Shown here: in pieces, positions 37,438 to 44,792 of the stretch
How positions within the stretch are numbered: position 1 is the stretch's first letter
How the letters are laid out: each line of letters begins with the position of its first letter
Source: Saccharopolyspora thermophila
Lineage (GTDB): Bacteria > Actinomycetota > Actinomycetes > Mycobacteriales > Pseudonocardiaceae
Assembly (NCBI RefSeq): GCF_014646075.1
Contig: NZ_BMMT01000014.1
Coordinates: forward strand, 82,823 to 146,822
Reading direction: 5' to 3'
DNA length: 64,000 nt
Program-made: the position numbers and the translations under genes
Notes under the pieces: model-generated
What the model was told of the DNA's origin: nothing
Databases searched by the model: none
The model's input: the letters and a program-made list of their open reading frames with translations, nothing else

Positions 37438-38031
37438 GTGACCGCCGCACCATCTCCCCGTTGTGACCGGATCACCGAGCTGACCAGCGACCAGCTCCGG
37501 GCACGACTCGCCGAGGCCCTCCAGGTCTACGTGACCGCGATGGGATACCCGCCCTCCACCGCCCAGCAGCGCGCCCCGATGTGGTCGGCGCACATGCTGC
37601 GCGCGGGCTGGCGGTGCATCGGCGCGTTCAGCGACCAGGACGAGCTGATCGGCATCGGCTACGGCTACCTCGGCGCTCCCGGCCAGTGGTGGCACGAACA
37701 GGTCCAGCGCGGCCTGCTGCGGACCGTCGGGAACACCGGGGACTGGCTCGACGACTACTTCGAACTGACCGAGCTGCACGTGCACCCGGCCAGCCAGGGC
37801 GGCGGGCTCGGCGAGGAGATACTGCGCCGCCTGCTGGCGGGCGCTCCGGGCGCCAAGGTCCTGCTGTCGACCCCGGAGGGCCCCACGCGGGCGTGGCGCC
37901 TGTACCGCCGGGTCGGCTTCACCGACGTGCTGCGCAACTACCGCTTCGCCGGCGATCCGCGCCCGTTCGCCGTCCTCGGCCGCCCACTCCCCCTGGACCC
38001 CCCGCAGCCGCCGAGCCACCGGACCCACTGA
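37438..38031 (+). CDS. GNAT N-acetyltransferase
   Basis: A 197-aa acetyltransferase-like protein. The central strand and acetyl-CoA loop are visible as ELTELHVHPASQGGGLGEEIL, and the C-terminal part reads RAWRLYRRVGFTDVLRNYRF. Its long first third (about 60 residues before the core) and the WW pair in GQWWHEQVQRGLLR are characteristic of an actinobacterial subgroup. Substrate unknown. The GTG start is probably leaderless. It is divergent from the SOS HEPN operon, but its own -10 is 135 bp from the nearest LexA box. Confidence 0.82.
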   Translation: MTAAPSPRCDRITELTSDQLRARLAEALQVYVTAMGYPPSTAQQRAPMWSAHMLRAGWRCIGAFSDQDELIGIGYGYLGAPGQWWHEQVQRGLLRTVGNTGDWLDDYFELTELHVHPASQGGGLGEEILRRLLAGAPGAKVLLSTPEGPTRAWRLYRRVGFTDVLRNYRFAGDPRPFAVLGRPLPLDPPQPPSHRTH

Positions 38032-38100
38032 GGCAACCGCTTTCACCGACGAGGTGGAGCAGGCGCTCGACATCACCGCCGCCCACGGCGGCTGAGCGGT

Positions 38101-38137
38101 CCGGGCGGGGCGCCGCCCCTGGCGGAACCCCGCCCGG
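38101..38137. terminator. Terminator between the GNAT gene and the DUF885 peptidase
   Basis: A perfect 10-bp stem (CCGGGCGGGG and complement) with a 17-nt loop lies 4 nt beyond the DUF885 stop and 69 nt past the GNAT stop. Confidence 0.7.
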
Positions 38138-38141
38138 CGCG

Positions 38142-39824
38142 TCACAGCAGGGCCAGCTGCTCGCGGAGCGTGTCCAGCCCCATCCCGCCCATCTTCAGGG
38201 CCTTCGTGTGGAAGTCCTTCACGTCGAAGGCCGCGCCGTGGCGTTGCCGGGCCTCGTCCCGCGCCGCCCGCCACAGGCGCTCGCCGAGCTTGTACGAGGG
38301 GGCCTGCCCCGGCCAGCCCAGGTAGCGGTCGATCTCGTCGCGGACCTGCGCCGGGTCGGTCACCGTGCGGGTCAGCATGAACTCCAGGCCCAGCTCCGGC
38401 GTCCAGCGCTCGCCCTCGTGGAAACCGGTTCCGGCCGGGATCTCCAGCTCCAGGTGCATACCGATGTCCACCACCACGCGCGCGGCGCGGAACAGCTGGT
38501 CGTTGAGCATGCCCAGCAGGTTGCCGTCATCCTCCAGGTAGCCCAGCTCGCGCATCAGGCGCTCGGCGTAGAGCGCCCAGCCCTCGCCGTGGCCGGACAC
38601 GAAGCAGGCCAGGCGCTGGAACTTGTTCAACCGTTCGGCCTCGTGCACCGCGGTCGCCACCTGCAGGTGGTGGCCCGGCACTCCCTCGTGGTAGACGGTG
38701 GAGACTTCACGCCAGGTCGGGAAGTCCTCCCTGTCCGCGGGCACCGACCACCACATCCGGCCAGGCCGGGAGAAGTCGTCGGTCGGGCCGGTGTAGTACG
38801 CCCCGACACCGCCGCCGGGCGGGGCGATCCGGCACTCCAACCGCATCAGCGGGTCGGGGATCTCGAAGTGCGTGCCGCGTAGGTCCTGCAACGCCTGGTC
38901 GGACAGCTGCTGCATCCACTCCTGGAACGCGTCCTGGCCGTGCACCTGGTAGCGCGGGTCGGCGTCCAGCGCCTCGGCGGCCTCGGCCAGCGAGGCACCG
39001 GGCCTGATCCGGTTCGCGATCTGCTTCATCTCGGCCTCGATGCTGGTGAACTCCGCCCAGCCCCACTCGTATGCCTCGCGCAGGTCCAGCCGCGCGCCGG
39101 TGAAGTACCGCGACCACAGCCGGTACCGCTCCTCTCCCACGGCGTCCTTCGCCGGGGCCTTCGGCAGCAGCTCGCCACGCAGGAAGTCGGCCAGCCCGGC
39201 GTAGGCGGCGGCCGCCGCCTCGGCCGCCGTGTCGAGTTCGCTGCGCAGCGAGTCGTCGACGCCCTCGGCACGGGCGACCAGCGACGCGAAGAACGACGAC
39301 TGCCCGCCGCGACCCGACCAGGTGTCGCACTGCTCGGCGACCTTGCGGACCTGCCGGGCCGCCGAGACGTTGCCGCCCGCGGCCGCCGCCAACAGGCCGG
39401 CGCGCAGGCTGCGCACCGACTCCGGCACCGCCGCCAGACGGCGCGCTAGGGTGCGCCAGTGCTCCGGGGTCTCGATCGGCATCAGGTCGAAGACCTGGCG
39501 AAGCTCCTGCACCGGGCTGGCGATGACGTTCAGCGACGCCATGTCGGCACCAACCTCGTGCAGCTCCAGGTCCAGCCCGACGCGTTCGGCGAACACCGCC
39601 TGCGCGATCCGCTCCGAGTCGTCACGCGGCTCTGCGGCCCGCACCGCCGCCAGGCTGCGGCGGGCCAGCTCGGCGCGCGCCTGGTACCCGTCCGGCGAGT
39701 AGTCGGTCAGCTCGTGGTCGTGACCGGGCACCCCCAGGTAGGTGGCGGCGACCGGGTCGAGCGCGACCAGCTCGTCGACGAACCGGTCGCTGATCTCGTG
39801 CACTCCGTTGTGGTCAACTCCCAT
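38142..39824 (-). CDS. DUF885 family metallopeptidase-like protein
   Basis: A 560-aa, mostly helical cytoplasmic protein of the DUF885 family, related to M32-type zinc peptidases. The metal motif is VYHEGVPGHHLQ (HExxxxH-like) with a downstream Glu in SGHGEGWALYAE. No signal peptide is present, so an intracellular peptidase or dipeptidase role is likely but unproven. The ATG is preceded at 7 nt by TAGCGT with no ribosome binding site, suggesting a leaderless mRNA; a GTG three codons upstream would overlap this -10. Confidence 0.88.
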   Translation of the reverse strand: MGVDHNGVHEISDRFVDELVALDPVAATYLGVPGHDHELTDYSPDGYQARAELARRSLAAVRAAEPRDDSERIAQAVFAERVGLDLELHEVGADMASLNVIASPVQELRQVFDLMPIETPEHWRTLARRLAAVPESVRSLRAGLLAAAAGGNVSAARQVRKVAEQCDTWSGRGGQSSFFASLVARAEGVDDSLRSELDTAAEAAAAAYAGLADFLRGELLPKAPAKDAVGEERYRLWSRYFTGARLDLREAYEWGWAEFTSIEAEMKQIANRIRPGASLAEAAEALDADPRYQVHGQDAFQEWMQQLSDQALQDLRGTHFEIPDPLMRLECRIAPPGGGVGAYYTGPTDDFSRPGRMWWSVPADREDFPTWREVSTVYHEGVPGHHLQVATAVHEAERLNKFQRLACFVSGHGEGWALYAERLMRELGYLEDDGNLLGMLNDQLFRAARVVVDIGMHLELEIPAGTGFHEGERWTPELGLEFMLTRTVTDPAQVRDEIDRYLGWPGQAPSYKLGERLWRAARDEARQRHGAAFDVKDFHTKALKMGGMGLDTLREQLALL

Positions 39825-39831
39825 GGGCGCC

Positions 39832-39837
39832 ACGCTA
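39832..39837 (-). promoter_or_regulatory. Leaderless -10 element of the DUF885 gene
   Basis: TAGCGT lies 7 nt upstream of the ATG. Confidence 0.55.
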
Positions 39838-39908
39838 TCGCGCCCGGACTACGGCGATGGAGGCATCGCGATCGGCGAAAGGGGCCTCGAGGTGGGAAGA
39901 TCGCCGGG

Positions 39909-40577
39909 GTGGAGGGACAGACACCGCGCCGCCGCGCCGCCCTGCTGATGGTGCTGTTCAGCGTGCTCGGCACGCTGCTCAGCGGCTGCCTGCACGTCAA
40001 CGCGTCGCTGAACATCTCCGGGGAGGACCTGGTCTCCGGCGAGGTCCTGGTGTCCACCCAGACGGCCGACGGGCAGGTCCCGTTCCGGCTGCGCCCGCCG
40101 GAGCAGCTGGCCGACCGGGTGCGGGTCACCCCGTACCAGAACGCGGACCGGGTGGGCTCCCACCTGTCGTTCCACGACCTGACCTTCCCGGAGGTCGGGC
40201 AGCTGGCGGAGGCGATGAGCCCGTCGGACTCCCGCTACCAGGTGCATCTGTCCCGGTCCGGTTCGCTCGTGACCTTCGACGGCGACGCCGACCTGACGCC
40301 GCTGGCCAACACCGACTCCGGTGTCGAGATCAAGATCAGCGCCCCCGGCGAGATCACCAACACCAACGGTCAGGAGAGCGCCGGGACGGTGTCCTGGGTA
40401 CTGCAGCCCGGCGAGGTCACCGAGCTGTCGGCGACCTACCAGTTCGCGGATGCCGCGGCCAGCGACTGGATCGGCTGGGCCCTGCTCCTGGGCGGCCTCG
40501 TGCTGGCGTCGGCGCTGCTGGTGGCCCTGCTGGCGCTGCGCGCGCATCTGCGCAGCCGGGCCGACGAGCTCGTGTGA
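39909..40577 (+). CDS. lppM: LppM-like lipoprotein (DUF3153)
   Basis: The 222-aa product has a lipoprotein signal ending in the lipobox LLSGC near residue 27, a beta-rich extracytoplasmic domain (about 30-185), one C-terminal transmembrane helix (WIGWALLLGGLVLASALLVA) and a basic cytoplasmic tail. Double anchoring by lipid and helix is characteristic of mycobacterial LppM (Rv2171), reported to bind phosphatidylinositol mannosides. The neighbours metF, idsA, pknL and mptA are also in mycobacterial order. GTG start; the ribosome binding site is weak. Confidence 0.85.
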   Translation: MEGQTPRRRAALLMVLFSVLGTLLSGCLHVNASLNISGEDLVSGEVLVSTQTADGQVPFRLRPPEQLADRVRVTPYQNADRVGSHLSFHDLTFPEVGQLAEAMSPSDSRYQVHLSRSGSLVTFDGDADLTPLANTDSGVEIKISAPGEITNTNGQESAGTVSWVLQPGEVTELSATYQFADAAASDWIGWALLLGGLVLASALLVALLALRAHLRSRADELV

Positions 40578-40580
40578 CGC

Positions 40581-41450
40581 TCACAGACCGAGGTTGGCCA
40601 CCACCTGGCGGGTCGCTTTGGAACGGTTGAGCGTGTAGAAGTGCAGCGCCGGCACGCCCTCGTCGATCAGGCGCGCGCACAGGCCGGTGATCAGATCCAC
40701 CCCGGCCGCGCGGAAGCCCGCCGGGTCGTCGGCCAGCGGCATCAGCCGGTTGGTCACCTCGGGCGGCACCGGCACCCCGGCGAGCTCGCCGAACTTGGCC
40801 AGCACCCGCGGGGTGGTGATCGGCATGACGCCGGGCAGCAGCGGGACGTCGCAGCCCCGCGCCGCCATCCGGTCGCGCAACCGCAGGAAGTGCTCCGGAT
40901 CCAGGAACAGCTGGGCGATGGCGAACCCGGCGCCCGCGCGGATCTTGCGCACCAGGAACTCCACGTCGGTCTCCAGGTCCGGGGAGCGCGGGTGGCCGTG
41001 CGGGAACGCCGCCACGCCCACGCAGAAGTCGCCGAGCTCCCGGATCAGCCGCACCAGTTCCTCGGCGTAGGTCAGGCCCTCGGGGTGGCGGATCCACTCG
41101 CCGTTGGGGTCGCCCGGCGGGTCGCCGCGCACCGCGAGCACGTTGTGCACGCCGCAGGCCGCGTACCAGCCGATGACGTTGCGCAGCTCCGCGACCGAGT
41201 GATCCACCGCGGTCAGGTGCGCCATCGGCGTCAGCGTGGTCTCCTGCGCGATCCGGCCGGTGGTGCGAATGGTGCGGTCGCGGCTGGACCCGCCCGCGCC
41301 GTAGGTGACCGAGACGAACGCAGGGTCCAGTGGTTCCAGCTCCCGCACGGCCCGCCAGAGGATGCGCTCCTCCTCGTCGCCGCGCGGCGGGAAGAACTCC
41401 ACCGAGAACCTCGTGCGCTCGGCGTTCAGCCGGTCCACCACCGCAGTCAT
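40581..41450 (-). CDS. metF: 5,10-methylenetetrahydrofolate reductase
   Basis: MetF reduces methylenetetrahydrofolate to 5-methyl-THF for methionine synthesis. The 289-aa TIM barrel shows FSVEFFPPRGDEE, VSVTYGAGGSSRDRT, HLTAVDHS, VLAVRGDPPGD (flavin region), FAIAQLFLDPEHF and the C-terminal ALHFYTLNRS. It corresponds to Rv2172c of mycobacteria. The ATG has TATGCT 7 nt upstream and no ribosome binding site, so it is probably leaderless. It ends 3 nt from the convergent lppM-like gene without a visible terminator. Confidence 0.95.
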   Translation of the reverse strand: MTAVVDRLNAERTRFSVEFFPPRGDEEERILWRAVRELEPLDPAFVSVTYGAGGSSRDRTIRTTGRIAQETTLTPMAHLTAVDHSVAELRNVIGWYAACGVHNVLAVRGDPPGDPNGEWIRHPEGLTYAEELVRLIRELGDFCVGVAAFPHGHPRSPDLETDVEFLVRKIRAGAGFAIAQLFLDPEHFLRLRDRMAARGCDVPLLPGVMPITTPRVLAKFGELAGVPVPPEVTNRLMPLADDPAGFRAAGVDLITGLCARLIDEGVPALHFYTLNRSKATRQVVANLGL

Positions 41451-41457
41451 GGCACCC

Positions 41458-41463
41458 AGCATA
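41458..41463 (-). promoter_or_regulatory. Leaderless -10 element of metF
   Basis: TATGCT lies 7 nt upstream of the ATG. Confidence 0.6.
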
Positions 41464-41561
41464 GGGATTCGGCGGCTACGCTCCGGAGTCTTCCCAGAGG
41501 CTGGGAGGCCGCCCGGTGGCCCCGCCAGTCGCAATCCGACGGCATCACGGAGGATGGAGGT

Positions 41562-42689
41562 GTGCCACCGATTCACCCCGTCGCCGTGCGAGCAACCGAC
41601 AAGGACGTCGTCGTGGAGCGCGACCTGCCAGGCCAGGTACAGCAGACGCTGAGCGAGTTCCTGCAGGACCGCCGCGCCGAGGCCGCCGACCTGAATCCGG
41701 CGTTCGCGGCCGCCGTGGCGGAGCTGGCCGGGTTCGTGCTCGGCGGCGGAAAGCGGATCCGGCCCACCTTCGCCTGGTGGGGCTGGCGCGCCGCCGGTGG
41801 CGTCCCCGACGGTCCGGCGGCGACGGCGATGCTGCGCGCGGCCAGTGCGCTCGAGCTGCTGCAGGCGTGCGCGCTGGTGCATGACGACCTGATCGACGAC
41901 TCCGACACCCGGCGCGGCAAGCCGACCGTGCACCGCAGGTTCGAGCAGGTGCACCAGGAGTCCGGGTTCGCCGGCGACGCGGCCCAGTTCGGCATGGCCG
42001 CCGCGGTCCTGCTGGGCGACCTGGCGCTGTCCTGGGCCGACGACATGTTCCACACCGCCGGGATCGAGCCCCGCGCGCTGGCCCGGGCGCTGCGCCCGTG
42101 GCGCGCCATGCGCACCGAGGTGCTCGCCGGCCAGTACCTGGACGTGGTCGGCCAGTACCGGGCCGACGAGACCCCGCAGGCCGCGTTGCGGATCTGTCAG
42201 CTGAAATCCGCCTCCTACACGGTGCAGCGCCCGCTGGAGCTGGGTGCGGAGGTCGCCGAGGCCGGCCAGGAGGCGTTGCAGGCGCTGCGCCGCTTCGGGT
42301 CCGACATCGGGGTCGCCTTCCAGCTGCGCGACGACCTGCTCGGCGTGTTCGGCGACCCGGCGGTGACCGGCAAACCCGCCGGCGACGACCTGCGCGAGGG
42401 CAAGCGGACGGTGCTGGTCGCCGAGGCCGTGGCCGCCGCCCGCGAGCGGGGCGACCAGGCGGCGCTGGACCTGCTGCGCGGGGTGCTGGGCGATCCGGAA
42501 CTCGACGAGGAGCGGGTCGAGCAGGCGCGTGGCGTGCTCATCGAACTGGGTGCGGTGGCCGCCGTGGAGCAGCGGATCACCGAGCTGACCGGCTCGGCCA
42601 TGCTGGCGCTGCACGCCGCGGGGCTGGCCGAACCCGCCGCGACGCGGCTGGCGGAACTGGCCATCGCGGTCACCGACCGCACGCGCTGA
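41562..42689 (+). CDS. idsA: Polyprenyl (geranylgeranyl) diphosphate synthase
   Basis: The 375-aa enzyme condenses isopentenyl diphosphate with allylic diphosphates. The first Asp-rich motif is VHDDLIDDSDTRRGKPTVHR and the second is FQLRDDLLGVFGD; GGGKRIRP binds the diphosphate. Product length, probably C20, is inferred from family and from the next gene. GGAGG 8 nt upstream supports the GTG. The last codon overlaps the crtI-like start (TGATG), which couples prenyl synthesis to a desaturase-like enzyme. Confidence 0.94.
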   Translation: MPPIHPVAVRATDKDVVVERDLPGQVQQTLSEFLQDRRAEAADLNPAFAAAVAELAGFVLGGGKRIRPTFAWWGWRAAGGVPDGPAATAMLRAASALELLQACALVHDDLIDDSDTRRGKPTVHRRFEQVHQESGFAGDAAQFGMAAAVLLGDLALSWADDMFHTAGIEPRALARALRPWRAMRTEVLAGQYLDVVGQYRADETPQAALRICQLKSASYTVQRPLELGAEVAEAGQEALQALRRFGSDIGVAFQLRDDLLGVFGDPAVTGKPAGDDLREGKRTVLVAEAVAAARERGDQAALDLLRGVLGDPELDEERVEQARGVLIELGAVAAVEQRITELTGSAMLALHAAGLAEPAATRLAELAIAVTDRTR

Positions 42690-44167
42690 TGCGGACCGTC
42701 GTCGGCCGCACCGACCGCGTGGTGGTCGTGGGCGCCGGGCTCGCCGGACTGGCCGCCGCCCTGCACCTGGCCGGCGCGGGACGGCAGGTAATCGTGGTCG
42801 AGCGTGCCGCCGTGCCAGGCGGGCGCGCGGGCGTCCGCGAACTGGCCGGGTACCGCATCGACACCGGCCCCACCGTGCTGACCATGCCGGAGCTGGTCGA
42901 CGAGGCCCTGCACGCGGTCGGTGACTCGCTGGCCGAACGCCTGGACCTGCTGCCGCTACACCCGGCCTACCAGGCCCGGTTCGCCGACGGGTCGGTGCTG
43001 GACGTGCACACCGACGCCGCCGCCATGGAACAGGAGGTGCGGCGGTTCGCCGGGCCGGCGGAAGCCACCGGGTACCGGGGGTTGCGGCGCTGGTTGACCG
43101 CGGTGTACCGGGCGGAGATGCACCGGTTCATCGACGCGAACTTCGACTCGCCGCTGGACCTGGTTTCCCCGGAGCTGGCCCGGCTCGCCGCGCTGGGCGG
43201 CTTCGGCCGACTCGGCCCGGCCATCGGCCGGTTCCTGCGCGACGAGCGGCTGCGCCGCGTGTTCTCCTTCCAGGCCCTCTACGCGGGGCTCGACCCGCGG
43301 CGCGCGCTGGCGCTCTACGCGGTCATCTCCTACATGGACACCGTCAACGGCGTGTGGTTCCCGCGCGGCGGCATGCACGCGGTGCCGAAAGCCCTTGCCG
43401 CCGCGGCAGCGGACGCGGGTGTCGAGTTCCGGTACCGCACCGAGGTCGTGGGCCTCGAACGCCGTGCCGACCGGATCACCGCGGTGCGCACCGCAGGCGG
43501 CGAGCGTATCGCCGCCGATGCCGTGGTGCTCACGCCCGACCTGCCCGTCGTCCAGCGGCTGCTGGGGCACCGGCCGCGACGGCGGCTGCGGTGGTCGCCG
43601 TCGGCCGTGGTGCTGCACGCGGGCACGACGCGGCGCTGGACCGAAACCCACCACACGATCTCCTTCGGCGCCGCGTGGGAGCCCACGTTCACCGAGATCA
43701 TCCGCGACGGCAGGCTGATGACCGACCCGTCACTGCTGGTCACCCGGCCCACCGCCAGCGATCCGACGCTGGCACCGACCGGCCGCGAGCTGCACTACGT
43801 GCTCGCACCATGCCCGAACCTGCAGACCGGGCCGATCGACTGGGAGCGGGTCGGCCCGGCCTACCTGGACGAACTGGTGGACGTACTGGAGCGGCGCGGG
43901 TTCACCGGGTTCGGCGCCGCGGTCGAGACCCACGAGCTGGTCACGCCGGTCGACTGGGCGGCGCAGGGACACGCGGCCGGAACACCGTTCTCCGCCGCGC
44001 ACACCTTCGCCCAGACCGGCCCGTTCCGCCCCCGGAACCTGGTGCGCGGCCTGCAGAACGCGGTGTTGGCCGGCTCCGGCACCACGCCGGGCGTCGGAGT
44101 CCCGCCGGTCCTGCTCTCGGGCAAGCTGGCGGCCCAGCGCATCACCGGTGGGCGGCCGGCCCGCTGA
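42689..44167 (+). CDS. crtI: Phytoene desaturase-like FAD oxidoreductase
   Basis: A 492-aa flavoprotein of the CrtI family. It begins with VVVVGAGLAGLAAALHLAGAG (Rossmann FAD site), has the EraAVPGGRAG flavin loop, and the CrtI C-terminal signature (ASGTTPGVGVP-like: GSGTTPGVGVPPVLLSGKLAA). It would desaturate phytoene or a related C30/C40 chain. No phytoene synthase (crtB) is nearby, so either it is elsewhere or this enzyme acts on another substrate. It is inserted between idsA and Rv2175c relative to mycobacteria. Confidence 0.9.
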   Translation: MRTVVGRTDRVVVVGAGLAGLAAALHLAGAGRQVIVVERAAVPGGRAGVRELAGYRIDTGPTVLTMPELVDEALHAVGDSLAERLDLLPLHPAYQARFADGSVLDVHTDAAAMEQEVRRFAGPAEATGYRGLRRWLTAVYRAEMHRFIDANFDSPLDLVSPELARLAALGGFGRLGPAIGRFLRDERLRRVFSFQALYAGLDPRRALALYAVISYMDTVNGVWFPRGGMHAVPKALAAAAADAGVEFRYRTEVVGLERRADRITAVRTAGGERIAADAVVLTPDLPVVQRLLGHRPRRRLRWSPSAVVLHAGTTRRWTETHHTISFGAAWEPTFTEIIRDGRLMTDPSLLVTRPTASDPTLAPTGRELHYVLAPCPNLQTGPIDWERVGPAYLDELVDVLERRGFTGFGAAVETHELVTPVDWAAQGHAAGTPFSAAHTFAQTGPFRPRNLVRGLQNAVLAGSGTTPGVGVPPVLLSGKLAAQRITGGRPAR

Positions 44168-44171
44168 CGCA

Positions 44172-44191
44172 CCACCCCGGAGGCGGGGTGG
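44172..44191. terminator. Bidirectional terminator between the crtI-like and Rv2175c-like genes
   Basis: A perfect 8-bp stem (CCACCCCG and complement) with a GAGG loop lies between convergent stops. Confidence 0.65.
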
Positions 44192-44197
44192 GACGAG

Positions 44198-44563
44198 CTA
44201 GAAGCCCATGGCCTGGGCCCTTCTCTTCACCTCCCGCCCGCGGTTACCGCGCAGGGCGTCGACCGGCGTGCCGGGCAGCGAGTCGTCCGGGGTGAACAGC
44301 CACCGCAGGATCTCGTCGTCCTGGTAGCCGGCATCCCGGAGGAGGGTGATGGTGCCCCCCAGCCCCTTCACGACAGCCCTGTCGGCGAGGAACGCGGTGG
44401 GCACGCCGAGCACGCCACCGCGGCGCAGGGCGAGCAGATGACCATCACGGATCAGTTGATGCACCCGGGTCACGGGCTGTCCGAGCCGCTCGGCGACATC
44501 GGGCAGCGGGAGGACCTCCACTTCGGGAGCGAGCACATCCGGAGCAGCAGGGATCGCACTCAC
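44198..44563 (-). CDS. Rv2175c-type DNA-binding protein, likely PknL substrate
   Basis: A 121-aa small regulator. The N-terminal winged HTH (LPDVAERLGQPVTRVHQLIRDG) is followed by a C-terminal antitoxin-Xre/MbcA-like helical part (YQDDEILRWLFTPDDSLPG). In M. tuberculosis Rv2175c is phosphorylated by PknL, which lowers DNA binding. Here it is divergent from a pknL homologue, so the pair is kept. I chose the GTG with AAGG 8 nt upstream; another GTG three codons earlier is possible. Confidence 0.87.
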   Translation of the reverse strand: MSAIPAAPDVLAPEVEVLPLPDVAERLGQPVTRVHQLIRDGHLLALRRGGVLGVPTAFLADRAVVKGLGGTITLLRDAGYQDDEILRWLFTPDDSLPGTPVDALRGNRGREVKRRAQAMGF

Positions 44564-44792
44564 GCTGCACACCTTGCCACATCACCGACCGCGGTGCCGC
44601 GCACCGCACGGATTCTTTTCAGGCCCTCGGCGGCGCCGCCTGGTCACCGCGGGCGAACCCGGGCCGCCCGGCGCACACCCCTTACGATCAAGAACGTGAT
44701 CCGTCTCGCTCCCGGCGTGCCAGGCCCGCCCCACGTGGCTCCGGCCACCTGCCACAATCGGGGCGGAAAGGTTACCCGGCGGTTGGCGGAAC

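Noticed and set aside
38027..38095. Short frame after the GNAT gene reading FTDEVEQALDITAAHGG
   Set aside because: No start or ribosome binding site and only about 20 residues; could be a shifted tail of the GNAT protein but cannot be supported.
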